A DNA stretch of 64,000 nucleotides from Pseudomonadota bacterium (GCA_023436885.1 JAEZHI010000004.1:1-64000), one strand, 5' to 3'; positions 7,816 to 17,812 are shown, counted from the first letter of the stretch. Notes: a model not told the origin generated them from the sequence alone. Program-made: numbers and translations.

Positions 7816-10077
7816 ATGGGCAAGGAACTGATTCCCTCCGACGGCATCGAGCCGATCAATCTGCGAGAAGCGCTCGAGGAGCGTTATCTCGCTTATGCTT
7901 TGTCGACCATCATGCACCGGGCACTCCCCGACGTGCGCGACGGGCTGAAGCCGGTGCATCGGCGAATCCTCTACGCCATGCGCCTGCTGAGGCTCGATCC
8001 CGGCAACGCCTTCAAGAAATGCGCCCGCGTCGTCGGCGACGTGATCGGCAAATACCACCCGCACGGCGATGGCGCTGTCTACGAGGCGATGGTGCGCCTC
8101 GCCCAGGATTTCTCCCAGCGCTATCCGTTGGTCGACGGGCAGGGCAACTTCGGCAACATCGATGGCGATAGTGCCGCCGCCCAGCGATACACCGAAGCCC
8201 GCATGACCGAGGTCGCCCGCCTGCTTCTTGACGGGCTGGATGAAGACGCGGTCGATTTCCGTGAGACCTACGATCAGGCCGACAAGGAACCGGTCGTTCT
8301 TCCGGGCGCCTTCCCGAACCTGCTTGCCAATGGTTCGGCCGGCATCGCCGTCGGCATGGCGACCAATATTCCGACCCACAACGTCGCTGAAATCTGCGAC
8401 GCGGCGATCAAGCTGATCGATGCGCCGGAGACCGAAGTTGAAGGTCTCGTCAATCGCGACACGGGGCCGATCCGCGGGCCGGATTTCCCGACCGGCGGCA
8501 TCATTGTCGAAAGCCCAGAGGCCATCCTCGAAGCCTACCGCACCGGACGCGGTGGTTTCCGAGTGAGGGCTCGCTGGCATCGCGAAGATCTCGATCGCGG
8601 CACATGGCAAGTCGTGGTCACAGAAATTCCGTATCAGGTGCAGAAGGCCAAGCTGATCGAGAAGATCGCCGAGCTGATCACCGACCGCAAGGTGCCACTT
8701 ATCGAGGATGTGCGTGACGAATCGACGACCGATGTCCGCATCGTCATCGTCCCGAAGTCGCGCAATGTCGACGACAAGCTGATGATGGAGGCGCTGTTCC
8801 GCATGTCGGAACTTGAGAGCCGCTTCCCGATGAACATGAATGTTCTGTCGCGTGGTCAGGTTCCCAACGTGCTCGGCGTTCGGCAGGTGCTCATCGAGTG
8901 GCTCGCCCACCGACGCGAGGTGCTGATCCGCCGCTCGCAACATCGGCTCGACCAGATCAATGCGCGCTTGGAGCTGCTCGAAGGCTTCATCATCGCCTAT
9001 CTCAATCTCGACGAGGTGATCCGCATCATCCGCGAGGAGGATGAGCCCAAGGTCGAGTTGATCCGCGCCTTCGGGCTCACCGAAACCCAGGCCGACGCCG
9101 TCCTCAACATGCGCCTCAGGAATCTGCGCAAGCTTGAGGAAATGGAGATCCGCAAGGAGCACGCCGAGCTTTCCAAGGAGAAGGCGGAGATCGAGGATCT
9201 TCTGGGGTCCGAGAAGAAGCAGTGGAAGACGGTGCGCTGGCAGATCGGCGAGGTGAAGAAGGAATTCGGCCCCGATAGCAAGATCGGCAAGCGTCGCACC
9301 ACTTTCGGCGATGGCCCTGCGCACGATGCTGGCGACGTGATGGAAGCCCTGATCGAGCGTGAGCCGATCACCGTCGTCGTCTCAGAGAAGGGGTGGATTC
9401 GCACCCTGAAGGGGCACATCTCCGACGTGTCCGGCCTGCAGTTCAAGGCTGGCGACGCGCTGAAGCTGTTCTTCAAGGCCGAGACGACCGACAAGCTGAT
9501 CGTCTTTGCCGATAACGGCAAGGCTTTCACCCTCGGAGCAGACAAGCTGCCGGGTGGCCGATCGGCGGGTGAGCCAATTCGGCTGATGGTCGATATGGAA
9601 GATGGCGCCGATGTGGTCGACGTCTTCGTGCACAAGCCGGAGCGCAAGCTTCTGGTGGTGTCGTCCGATGGCTATGGCTTTGTCACGCCTGAGGCGGATC
9701 TCGTCGCGACCACCCGCAAGGGAAAGCAGGTCCTGAACGTTTCTGCCGGACAGAGGGCGAAGATCATTGTCCCGGCCGAGGGGGACCATGTCGCCATCAT
9801 CGGGGAGAATCGCAAGTTTCTGATTTTCCCGCTGATTCAAGTGGCGGAGATGGGTCGCGGCAAGGGTGTTCGCCTTCAGAAGTTCAAGGACGGCGGCGTA
9901 TCGGATGTGCGGGTATTCTCTGCCGAGAACGGCCTCATATGGACCGATACATCGGGACGCGTCTTCCAGAGGTCGATGACCGATCTTGCCGATTGGATCG
10001 GCGATCGTGCGACCGCAGGCCGACTGCCACCGCTCGGATTCCCAAAATCGAACAGTTTCGGACCGAGGGGGCTTTAA
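7816..10077 (+). CDS. parC: DNA topoisomerase IV subunit A
   Basis: About 753 residues. ParC pairs with ParE to decatenate daughter chromosomes. The N-terminal breakage-reunion domain contains the YALSTIMHRALPDVRDGLKPV block, the quinolone-region segment GKYHPHGDGAVYE, and the active-site tyrosine in AAAQRYTEARM. The long coiled-coil neck is near 340-460, and a degenerate beta-pinwheel fills the C-terminal region. The length and the lack of a GyrA-box favour ParC over GyrA. The ATG has no obvious ribosome site; an in-frame TTG at 7780 would add 12 residues. parE is not in the window. Confidence 0.93.
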   Translation: MGKELIPSDGIEPINLREALEERYLAYALSTIMHRALPDVRDGLKPVHRRILYAMRLLRLDPGNAFKKCARVVGDVIGKYHPHGDGAVYEAMVRLAQDFSQRYPLVDGQGNFGNIDGDSAAAQRYTEARMTEVARLLLDGLDEDAVDFRETYDQADKEPVVLPGAFPNLLANGSAGIAVGMATNIPTHNVAEICDAAIKLIDAPETEVEGLVNRDTGPIRGPDFPTGGIIVESPEAILEAYRTGRGGFRVRARWHREDLDRGTWQVVVTEIPYQVQKAKLIEKIAELITDRKVPLIEDVRDESTTDVRIVIVPKSRNVDDKLMMEALFRMSELESRFPMNMNVLSRGQVPNVLGVRQVLIEWLAHRREVLIRRSQHRLDQINARLELLEGFIIAYLNLDEVIRIIREEDEPKVELIRAFGLTETQADAVLNMRLRNLRKLEEMEIRKEHAELSKEKAEIEDLLGSEKKQWKTVRWQIGEVKKEFGPDSKIGKRRTTFGDGPAHDAGDVMEALIEREPITVVVSEKGWIRTLKGHISDVSGLQFKAGDALKLFFKAETTDKLIVFADNGKAFTLGADKLPGGRSAGEPIRLMVDMEDGADVVDVFVHKPERKLLVVSSDGYGFVTPEADLVATTRKGKQVLNVSAGQRAKIIVPAEGDHVAIIGENRKFLIFPLIQVAEMGRGKGVRLQKFKDGGVSDVRVFSAENGLIWTDTSGRVFQRSMTDLADWIGDRATAGRLPPLGFPKSNSFGPRGL

Positions 10078-10401
10078 CGAGTCGGAGGGTACTTTAACGA
10101 TTAAATACTACATTTGGTGTGTAAGAAACTCTCCGGACACCGCTTCTGCTGCCTTTACGGACCTGCCGAACGAATGTACAAATTGCACGCTGCCGATTTC
10201 CTGAACAGGAGATCGGGCGCTAGGGATTGACCAGGGGATTCATCGTCGAGCGACCATCTCATCTTTAACAAGAGGTTAGGGATGGTGTTCTAAAGTGAGT
10301 GGATGCACTTCGGTGCAACGCTTCGTTTTGGAAAGCTTCGAAAGGCCTAGGCCGTTCGGAGTTGCGATGGTGATGAGTGCTCAAACGGCAAGGCGTACGG
10401 A
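10078..10401. other. Intergenic region between parC and rlpA
   Basis: No gene is supported in these 324 bases. They include a short hairpin with a UUCG tetraloop (TGCAC-TTCG-GTGCA, 10304-10317) and a GGCCTAGGCC palindrome around 10344. No U-rich terminator for parC was seen. The rlpA promoter presumably lies here. Confidence 0.5.
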
Positions 10402-11820
10402 ATGACTGCAGGGCGAAACGGCACGCGCTCGACGACGAAAACGCTCATGACGGTGATGTCTACATCACTGGTTCTGGCGATTGGCGTGGCGGGCTGCGGG
10501 ACTACCGAGCAGGCCCCTCTCAAATCCGCGAAGGCAAAGATTGATCCCAGATACGGCGTCGCGCCCAGTCCGCGTGTCGTTGCCATGGGAGATCCGGTAC
10601 CCAAGGGCGGCGGTCGCGCCATGGTCGGCAAGCCCTATCAGATTGCCGGCAAGACCTACGTTCCGAAGATAGACCCGGATTATAAGGTTGTCGGTCTCGC
10701 CAGTTGGTACGGCACCGATTTCCATGGCCGCCGTACCGCCAACGGTGAAGTTTTCGACAGCGCGTCGATTTCCGCGGCGCATCCCACGATGCCGCTTCCC
10801 TCATATGCGCGCCTGACCAGCTTGGCGACCGGTCGTTCGGTCATCGTTCGCGTCAACGACCGCGGCCCGTTCCATTCAAACCGCGTCCTCGACATGTCGC
10901 AGCGCGCCGCCGATATGCTTGGCGTCAAGACTGCCGGCGTTGCCAAGATTCGCGTCGAATATGTCGGTCCCGCGTCGACCGAAGGCGACGATACTGCCTT
11001 CCTGCTGGCGTCTTATCGCGGCCCGGCGCTTCAGCAGCCGCAGGCCGACAAGCCGAACGTGATGCTTGCTGCCGTCGAATCGCTGCCCGGCGTGAAGACC
11101 ATGATGAATGTCTTCGGCGGCTCTGATACACCAACCCCGCCGCCGGCACCGGTTGCGCAACGCGCCCCCGCTGCTGCACCTGCCGTTGTTGCCGCCGCTA
11201 CGCCTGCCGATATTGCCGGTACGCCTGCTCCGGCCATCGATGTCGTTCCTCTGCCGCGTCCGGCAGAAACCTTCGACTACGTCACAATCGCTTCGGCCGA
11301 TCCGGCCGATTTCATGGCCCAGCCGCAGGTCGCGGTGCTTGCCTCGAGCCCGGCGGTCCCGCTGCCGCAGCCGCGCATGAGCTATGCCGAGCCTGGCGCC
11401 AACACCTATCAGCCAACCGTGATGTTCGGCGACGTGATGTTGCCGCCGCTGCCGCCGAACGCCTCTGGTTATGCCGCCGACCGCGTGTCGAAGGCTTATG
11501 AGGCGGTGGACGGCGTGGAGGCTGGTACTGGTCTGTCCGAACTCGTGAACAAGCTCGAGGGGATGGCTAGCACCAAGACGGCACCAGTCGCGCATCAGGC
11601 CTCTGGCCCGGTGGTACAGCTCGGCGTGTTCGGCAATCCCGATAACGTCGCCAAGGTCAGCGCTGCGCTCTCCGCCTATGGTACGCCGGTTGTGACTGAC
11701 ATCACGGTGAGCGGCCGCGGCATGAAGCTGATGCGTCTTACTGCGCTGACTGCTGCACCCGATCAGGTGATCGCTGCGGCTCAGGCAGCCGGCATCGACG
11801 GAGCCCGTCTCCTGCGCTGA
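10402..11820 (+). CDS. rlpA: Septal ring lytic transglycosylase RlpA-like lipoprotein with SPOR domain
   Basis: The 472-residue protein has a lipoprotein signal peptide with lipobox GVAGC (lipidated C32), so it should be anchored in the outer membrane. The RlpA-like double-psi beta-barrel follows at about 95-190, with GLASWYG, GRRTANGE and the VRVNDRGPF segment carrying the catalytic Asp. A long Ala/Pro-rich linker leads to a C-terminal SPOR-like domain (about 400-472, starting VVQLGVFG). RlpA proteins cleave denuded glycan strands at division sites, which the SPOR domain recognises. It precedes a D,D-carboxypeptidase homologue by 29 bases, an arrangement of cell-wall genes ahead of tmk. Confidence 0.92.
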   Translation: MTAGRNGTRSTTKTLMTVMSTSLVLAIGVAGCGTTEQAPLKSAKAKIDPRYGVAPSPRVVAMGDPVPKGGGRAMVGKPYQIAGKTYVPKIDPDYKVVGLASWYGTDFHGRRTANGEVFDSASISAAHPTMPLPSYARLTSLATGRSVIVRVNDRGPFHSNRVLDMSQRAADMLGVKTAGVAKIRVEYVGPASTEGDDTAFLLASYRGPALQQPQADKPNVMLAAVESLPGVKTMMNVFGGSDTPTPPPAPVAQRAPAAAPAVVAAATPADIAGTPAPAIDVVPLPRPAETFDYVTIASADPADFMAQPQVAVLASSPAVPLPQPRMSYAEPGANTYQPTVMFGDVMLPPLPPNASGYAADRVSKAYEAVDGVEAGTGLSELVNKLEGMASTKTAPVAHQASGPVVQLGVFGNPDNVAKVSAALSAYGTPVVTDITVSGRGMKLMRLTALTAAPDQVIAAAQAAGIDGARLLR

Positions 11821-11849
11821 CCGATGCTCCGCGCGGCGAGGGATATCCG

Positions 11850-13109
11850 GTGCTCTTGGGCGCCGGAAGCGGGAGGTCCGGTTTCGTCGTCATGCGTGGG
11901 CTTGTTCTGTCGCTTCTTTTGTTTGCCGCGCTGATGTCCGGCCCGTCGAGTGCGCTTGAAAGCGTTGCGCCGCGCGTCGCCTTGCACGACGAGACCACGG
12001 GATCCTTGCTGATCGCCAAGGATGAGGACAAACCCTTCGCACCCGCGAATTTTGCCAAGCTAGTGACCGCCGCGGTTGTCTTCGAGGCGCTGAAGACAGG
12101 CGAGGTAACAGAGGCTACTCTCTATCCGATCAGCGAACATGCCTGGCGCACGGGCGGCGCCCCGGCTCGTGTGACGACCATGTTCGCCGCCGTGAAATCC
12201 TTTGTTCCTGTGGGCGATCTGCTGCGCGGCCTCGTCGTGGATTATGCCAATGATGCCGCCATTGCTCTGGCCGAGGGGCTGACTGGGTCCGAAGCAGCCT
12301 TTACCGACCGGATGAACGCCTACGCAACACGGATCGGTCTCAAGAATAGCCGGTTCGCCAACCCCACCGGCTATCCCGACCCTCAGTCCAAAACAACCTT
12401 GTCCGATATGCTCACACTGGCCGAGCATATCCGCTCGACCTATCCCGATCGCTACACCCTCTACAGCCAGCCGGAATTTCTCTGGAACAAGATCAATCAA
12501 ACCAACAAGACGCGCTTTGTGAAAGAGTTGCAGGGCGTCGATGGCATGATGCTGGCCTTCGACGAAAGCGACGGTTTTGGCGCGTTGTTGTCCGCCGAAC
12601 GCGGTGATCGCCGTGTCACTGTCGTGGCCAGTGGCTATACCTCGCTCGGTGACCGCGACAAGGATCTCAAGGCGATGATCGATGGCGCTTTCTCCGAATA
12701 CGGGCGCTTCGAGATCTATCCGTCCGGAGCGCAGATCGGCCGGGTTAAAGTATTCGGCGGCAATGTGCCTGATGTCGCTGTCGTCTCCGAGGGCGAGGCC
12801 CCGGTCAACCTGACGCTGCCAACAGGCGATCGCTCGAAGTTTCGTTTGTCCGTCGTCTATGATGGACCGATCGCAGCGCCAATCACGCGCGGTACGATCG
12901 TGGCTCGCCTCGATGCGCGCGTTGACAACCGCCTTTACCAGTCGGTGCCGCTGGAGGCTGCCGCTGACGTTCCTCAGGGAGAGATCCGGCAGCGGGCGCT
13001 TGACGGATTTACCGAAATGTTCGCTGGCTGGTGGTATAGGACGATCGGGTCTATATCGATCGAAGATATCGTGAACTTGGGAGCATTGCGTGGGCGGCAC
13101 CAGGGGTAG
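11850..13109 (+). CDS. S11 D,D-carboxypeptidase homologue lacking catalytic residues
   Basis: The 419-residue protein aligns by eye along its whole length with PBP5/6-type DacA/DacC enzymes: AWR.GGAP, DLLRGL, ALAEGL.GSE.AF and NATGYPDP-like blocks, then a C-terminal PBP5-like domain. All three active-site motifs are lost. SxxK reads NFAK (N67), SxN reads YAN (132-134), and KTG reads MLA (234-236). It should therefore not hydrolyse peptides and may bind peptidoglycan or act as a scaffold. The signal segment is MRGLVLSLLLFAALMSG. A GTG with GAGGG upstream was chosen as start; the ATG at 11892 is an alternative. The 3' end overlaps tmk by 20 bases. Confidence 0.88.
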   Translation: MLLGAGSGRSGFVVMRGLVLSLLLFAALMSGPSSALESVAPRVALHDETTGSLLIAKDEDKPFAPANFAKLVTAAVVFEALKTGEVTEATLYPISEHAWRTGGAPARVTTMFAAVKSFVPVGDLLRGLVVDYANDAAIALAEGLTGSEAAFTDRMNAYATRIGLKNSRFANPTGYPDPQSKTTLSDMLTLAEHIRSTYPDRYTLYSQPEFLWNKINQTNKTRFVKELQGVDGMMLAFDESDGFGALLSAERGDRRVTVVASGYTSLGDRDKDLKAMIDGAFSEYGRFEIYPSGAQIGRVKVFGGNVPDVAVVSEGEAPVNLTLPTGDRSKFRLSVVYDGPIAAPITRGTIVARLDARVDNRLYQSVPLEAAADVPQGEIRQRALDGFTEMFAGWWYRTIGSISIEDIVNLGALRGRHQG

Positions 13110-13746
13110 GTTCATTACTTTTGAGGGCGGCGAGGGCACTGGCAAGTCGACGCAGTCGAAGCGTCTCGCCGCGGCCCTTGAGGCGCACGGCCTCGATGTG
13201 GTGCTGACGCGCGAGCCTGGCGGCTCGCCTGCCGCGGAGACCATTCGTGGCCTTCTGCTGTCAGGGCGCGTGAGGCCGCTCGGCGTGCTCGGGGAAGCTT
13301 ATCTTTTTGCTGCTGCCCGCATCGATCACGTGGCCGAACTGATTGAGCCGTCGCTCGAGCGCGGCGCGTTCGTCGTCTGTGATCGGTTCGCTGACTCAAG
13401 CCGCGTTTATCAGGGAACAGCCGGAGGCTTGTCGGCCGAGGTCGTCGATGGGCTTGTCGATGCTGCCATCGGCACAACGGTGCCCGATCTCACCATCATC
13501 ATTGATGTTCCCGTCTCAGTTGGTCTTGCTCGCGTTGGACATCGATCCGAAGGCGCCGATCGGTTCGAGAGCGATGCCGTCGCCGTGCACGAGGAGCGTC
13601 GTCGCGGTTTCCTCGCGCTGGCAGACCGCTTCCCGGAACGCTGCGTGATCGTCGATGGCAGTCGGGAAAAAGACGTCGTCTCGGCGGAGATCCTTTCCTT
13701 GGTAATCAGCCGTCTCGGGCTGTTCGGGGGCGCCCGTGGCGATTGA
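13090..13746 (+). CDS. tmk: Thymidylate kinase
   Basis: The 218-residue enzyme phosphorylates dTMP to dTDP. It has the P-loop FEGGEGTGKST (11-21), the TREPGG motif near 40, the DRF segment (CDRFADSS) and the lid-region HR.EG.DRFE. The start is a GTG with GGGAG eight bases upstream, lying inside the end of the preceding carboxypeptidase-like gene. Its own 3' end overlaps holB by 11 bases, so the three genes are probably translated together. Confidence 0.95.
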   Translation: MGGTRGRFITFEGGEGTGKSTQSKRLAAALEAHGLDVVLTREPGGSPAAETIRGLLLSGRVRPLGVLGEAYLFAAARIDHVAELIEPSLERGAFVVCDRFADSSRVYQGTAGGLSAEVVDGLVDAAIGTTVPDLTIIIDVPVSVGLARVGHRSEGADRFESDAVAVHEERRRGFLALADRFPERCVIVDGSREKDVVSAEILSLVISRLGLFGGARGD

Positions 13747-14788
13747 AGATGATCGCGCCACCGAGGCTGACTGGCTGGAAGGTTTGCCACTGCCGCGCGA
13801 ACAGACGGAACTGATTGGTCATTCTGTCGCCGCGTCCGAGCTGCACGAGGGCTACGCCGGTGGGCGACTGCACCACGCCATTCTGCTCACCGGGCCAAAA
13901 GGTATCGGCAAGGCGACGCTCGCCTTTCGTTTCGCTCGTTTTGTGCTGAGCCACCCGGACCCGACGCGGGTACCGGCGGCCGCTTCCGGCCTCTTGCCGG
14001 CGGTCGATCGCGTTGCAGCCATGGTAGCGACCGGTGCCCACCCAAATCTTCTGCATCTCCGCCGTCCCTGGGATGAGAAGGCGAAGAAGGTCAAGACGCA
14101 GCTCACCGTCGACGAGATCCGCAAGACAGTGACCTTCTTCGGCAACGCTGCCGGCATGGATGGCTACAGGATCGCCATCGTCGATGCGGCCGATGACATG
14201 AACGTCTCGGCGGCCAATGCGCTGCTGAAGATGCTGGAAGAGCCGCCAAAGCGGTCGCTGTTCCTGGTTCTGTCCCATGCGCCGGGGCGTCTTCTTCCCA
14301 CCATCCGGTCCCGCTGCCGGCGCCTGTCGCTTGATCCGCTCGGGCCTGACGACCTCGATACTGCCTTGACCTCGTTGGGACTCTCGGTTGCTGAAGGCGA
14401 CAAGCCGGCGCTGGCTGCGCTGGCAGAAGGTTCCGTGCGCCGGGCGATCGAATGCATCGAAAACGACGGTCTGGAGGTCTATCGCCAGTTCAGAGCTTTG
14501 GCCGATGGGTTTCCTCGTCTCGACCGGCCACGCCTTTTCCGCTTTGCCGATGCCGTTGCCGGTCGCAAGGGGGCAGACAGTTTCGATCTCTGCGCCGATC
14601 TCGCTCGCGGATGGCTTTCCGAGCATATGCGCCTAACGCTGAGGAGCGGTGTCGACCGGCTCAACGGCTATGCCGTCGCCTGGGAAACGGTCAATCGCAT
14701 CGTCGCGGAGACAGATGGCATCAACCTCGATCGCCGGCAGGCGGTAATTTCAGTGATGCAAAGTCTTGCGGGATGCGTAGCTAAGTAG
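13736..14788 (+). CDS. holB: DNA polymerase III delta-prime subunit
   Basis: The 350-residue protein is a clamp-loader AAA+ subunit. It has a P-loop-like LTGPKGIGKATLA (near 50-62), a sensor segment, and the NALLKMLEEPP block followed by VLSHAPGRLLPTIRSRCRR, characteristic of delta-prime/gamma subunits. The zinc module CxnCxxCxxC is not visible between the P-loop and the NALLKMLEEPP block, which is common in alphaproteobacterial HolB. The GTG start lies inside tmk. The tmk-holB-metG order is frequent in Alphaproteobacteria. Confidence 0.92.
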   Translation: MAIEDDRATEADWLEGLPLPREQTELIGHSVAASELHEGYAGGRLHHAILLTGPKGIGKATLAFRFARFVLSHPDPTRVPAAASGLLPAVDRVAAMVATGAHPNLLHLRRPWDEKAKKVKTQLTVDEIRKTVTFFGNAAGMDGYRIAIVDAADDMNVSAANALLKMLEEPPKRSLFLVLSHAPGRLLPTIRSRCRRLSLDPLGPDDLDTALTSLGLSVAEGDKPALAALAEGSVRRAIECIENDGLEVYRQFRALADGFPRLDRPRLFRFADAVAGRKGADSFDLCADLARGWLSEHMRLTLRSGVDRLNGYAVAWETVNRIVAETDGINLDRRQAVISVMQSLAGCVAK

Positions 14789-14874
14789 CTATTCAACAGA
14801 TGTGCCGCTGGCGTTCCTATCGGACGCGCCTTGCGACGTTCCGTCCGGCACCATCGAAACCCTGAAGCGAACTC

Positions 14875-16419
14875 ATGAAACCGACGTTCTACATTACGAC
14901 CGCGATCAGCTACCCCAACGGGGCTCCTCACATCGGCCATGCCTATGAGGCGATGGCGACCGACGTGATGGCGCGGTTCATGCGGCTCGACGGTTATGAT
15001 GTCCGCTTCCTGACCGGTACCGACGAACATGGCATCAAGATGCTGCAGACGGCGCGCAAGGAGGGCATCACCGCCCGTGAGCTCGCCGACCGCAATTCGG
15101 CCCGTTTCCAGGAGATGGCCAGCCTTTTGAACCTCTCCAATGACGACTTCATCCGCACCAGCGAGGAGCGTCACCGCATTGCCTGCCAGGCCATCTGGAA
15201 GGCGATGGAGGCCAATGGAGACATCTATCTCAACAAATACGCCGGCTGGTACTCGGTCCGCGATGAAGCCTACTACGGCGAAGAGGAGACCATTGTCTCC
15301 GACGATGGCATCCGCTTCGGGCCGCAGGGCACGCCTGTCGAGTGGGTCGAGGAGGAGAGTTACTTTTTCCGCCTCAGCGCCTATCAGGAGAAACTCCTGA
15401 AGCTCTATGAGGAGCAGCCGGACTTCATCGGTCCCGATGAGCGCCGTAACGAGGTGATGAGCTTCGTCAAGGGCGGCCTCAAGGATCTGTCGATCTCGCG
15501 CACCACCTTCGACTGGGGGATCCCGGTGCCTGGCAATGACAAGCACGTCATGTATGTCTGGGTCGACGCGCTGACCAACTACATCACGGCGCTCGGTTAC
15601 CCGAATACCGACAGCGAGCTGTTTCAGAAGTTCTGGCCGGCGCTGCACATCATCGGCAAGGATATAGTCCGCTTCCACACCGTCTACTGGCCGGCTTTCC
15701 TGATGAGTGCCGGTGTTCCGCTGCCGAAGCGTGTCTTTGCCCACGGGTTCCTGTTCAACCGCGGCGAGAAGATGTCTAAGTCGGTCGGCAATGTCGTCGG
15801 CCCGCAGGAGATGGTTGACGCCTACGGTCTCGATCCGGTGCGCTATTTCTTCCTGCGCGAGGTCTCGTTTGGCCAGGACGGCAACTACAGCCATGAGGCG
15901 ATCGTCGGCCGCATGAATGCCGATCTGGCCAACAATCTCGGCAATCTTGCCCAGCGTTCGCTGTCGATGATTGCGAAGAACCTTGGCGGCGTGCTGCCGA
16001 CGCCGGATCCACTCACCGATGCCGACCAGACGATACTCAGGAGCGTCTATGGTTTGCTGCCCGCTTGCCGCGAAGCGATTGCGGGCCAGCAGATCCATCA
16101 GGCGTTGAATGCCATCTGGTCGGTGCTCGGCGAAGCAAACCGCTATTTCGACGCGGAGGCGCCGTGGACCGTTCGCAAGACCGACGAAGCGCGCTTTGCC
16201 ACCATCATGTGGGTGACTGCCGAGCTGCTCCGCAACGTCGCGATCCTGATCCAGCCGGTGATGCCGCAGTCCATGGAAAAGCTGCTCGACCTGCTGGCGG
16301 TGCCGACAGATCGCCGCGCCTTCGACAGCTTGGGCGAGGGCGGAGCTTTGGTCGGTGGTATCGCCCTTCCTGCGCCGGTTGGCATTTTCCCGCGCTACGT
16401 GGAAAAGGCCGCCGACTGA
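14875..16419 (+). CDS. metG: Methionyl-tRNA synthetase
   Basis: The 514-residue class I synthetase charges tRNA(Met). It carries the HIGH motif as PHIGHAYEA (18-26) and KMSKS as EKMSKSVGN (near 300). The usual zinc-knuckle cysteines are absent (the region reads GWYSVRDEAYYGEEE), so it is the zinc-free short type, without the C-terminal dimerisation domain. The gap to holB is 86 bases. Confidence 0.96.
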   Translation: MKPTFYITTAISYPNGAPHIGHAYEAMATDVMARFMRLDGYDVRFLTGTDEHGIKMLQTARKEGITARELADRNSARFQEMASLLNLSNDDFIRTSEERHRIACQAIWKAMEANGDIYLNKYAGWYSVRDEAYYGEEETIVSDDGIRFGPQGTPVEWVEEESYFFRLSAYQEKLLKLYEEQPDFIGPDERRNEVMSFVKGGLKDLSISRTTFDWGIPVPGNDKHVMYVWVDALTNYITALGYPNTDSELFQKFWPALHIIGKDIVRFHTVYWPAFLMSAGVPLPKRVFAHGFLFNRGEKMSKSVGNVVGPQEMVDAYGLDPVRYFFLREVSFGQDGNYSHEAIVGRMNADLANNLGNLAQRSLSMIAKNLGGVLPTPDPLTDADQTILRSVYGLLPACREAIAGQQIHQALNAIWSVLGEANRYFDAEAPWTVRKTDEARFATIMWVTAELLRNVAILIQPVMPQSMEKLLDLLAVPTDRRAFDSLGEGGALVGGIALPAPVGIFPRYVEKAAD

Positions 16420-16633
16420 CATATCGAATGAAGTGCTCCGGGCGGTTCTGCCGCCCGGGTGCTAGCCTTCCGGAAGAGCAGATTGCAACGCAAAGCTGCT
16501 TCCTAGGCATTCGCGCAATGTTTGTGCGGCGCTTGCTGGAGCGTTGAGCTGTCATACCCTTGACAGCAAAAGGCGCTGAAACTCTGATGGTCTCACCGGG
16601 TAGTGCATGCGCCCGAGGCAATCAGGTTCTCAA

Positions 16634-17812
16634 ATGACTCACTATGATGTCGTGATCGTCGGCGGCGCCGTGACGGGGTCGTCGGCAGCCTATCATTTGG
16701 CTTCCAATCCCGATTTCTCGGGCAAGGTGCTCGTGCTCGAGAAGGATCCATCCTACCGCAAATGCGCGTCCGCCTTGTCCGCCGCTTCGATCCGCCAGCA
16801 GTTCTCGACGGCCGTCAACATCAAGATCTCGCTCTACGGAATAGAGTTTATTCGTAAGATCGGCGATTTGCTTGAGGTCGACGGCGACAAGCCGGACATT
16901 GGCTTTCATGAAGATGGCTATCTCTTTCTTGCAACAGAGGCCGGTCGCGAGACGCTTTCCGAAAACCACAGGCTCCAGGCCGAGCTCGGCGCAGATATCG
17001 CCTTCCTCGAACCAGAAGAACTCACCAAGACTTTCCCTTGGTTGAGTGTGGAAGACCTGTCAGCGGGCTGTTTTGGTCGTAGTGGCGAGGGCTGGTTCGA
17101 CGGCTACGGCATGATGCAGGCCTTCCGCAAGAAGGCGCGCGCACTTGGTGTGGAGTACCGGTCAGCTCGCGCTGCATCGATCGAAGTTGGAGATGGCAAG
17201 GCAACTGGCGTTCGTCTCGAAGACGGTGAAGTGGTTTCCGCAGGCACGATCATCAACGCTTCCGGCGCCGACGGTCGAAGGCTCGCTGCGACGGCGGGCG
17301 TCGACATCCCCATTGAGGTGAAGAAGCGGATGATCTTCACGTTCAAGTCCGAAGATCGGATCGACCGTTGTCCGCTGCTGATAGACCCGAACGGAACCTA
17401 TGTGCGTGGCGACAGCGACGGGTTCATCTGCGGCTGGGCGCCTTCGGGCGAAGCGGATCCCGAAGTCGAGGACGACTTCGACGTGGACTGGAGCCTGTTC
17501 GAGGATCACATCTGGCCGACGATTGCGACGCGCGTTCCGGCGTTCGAGCGCATCAAGCCGGGTGCTGCCTGGGCTGGCTACTATGACATGTGTGCCTACG
17601 ACGACAATGTGTTGCTCGGTGCCATGCCGGAAGTGCCTAATCTCCTGCTCGCCAACGGGTTTTCCGGCCATGGACTGCAGCAGGCCCCGGCAGTTGGTCG
17701 TGGCCTTTGCGAGCTCGTCGTATATGGAGGCTACAAAAGCCTTGATCTCTCCGAGCTGTCACCGGTCCGCCTCCGTGAGGGACGCCAGGTCAGGGAAAAG
17801 AATATCGTCTGA
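16634..17812 (+). CDS. FAD-dependent amine/amino-acid oxidoreductase (DAO family)
   Basis: The 392-residue protein starts with a dinucleotide-binding fold (VVIVGGAVTGSSAAYHLA, 6-23) followed by an acidic ELEKD-like strand end, and has the DAO-family C-terminal GFSGHGLQQAPAVGRGLCELV block near 345. It should oxidise a secondary or primary amine, as sarcosine or glycine oxidases do; the substrate is not deducible. The chosen ATG gives the usual MxxYDVVIVGG start; an ATG at 16607 would add nine residues. A strong terminator follows directly. Confidence 0.87.
   Translation: MTHYDVVIVGGAVTGSSAAYHLASNPDFSGKVLVLEKDPSYRKCASALSAASIRQQFSTAVNIKISLYGIEFIRKIGDLLEVDGDKPDIGFHEDGYLFLATEAGRETLSENHRLQAELGADIAFLEPEELTKTFPWLSVEDLSAGCFGRSGEGWFDGYGMMQAFRKKARALGVEYRSARAASIEVGDGKATGVRLEDGEVVSAGTIINASGADGRRLAATAGVDIPIEVKKRMIFTFKSEDRIDRCPLLIDPNGTYVRGDSDGFICGWAPSGEADPEVEDDFDVDWSLFEDHIWPTIATRVPAFERIKPGAAWAGYYDMCAYDDNVLLGAMPEVPNLLLANGFSGHGLQQAPAVGRGLCELVVYGGYKSLDLSELSPVRLREGRQVREKNIV

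Noticed and set aside
10304..10317. UUCG hairpin as a parC terminator
   Set aside because: The stem has only five pairs, no T-run follows, and it is over 220 bases from the parC stop.
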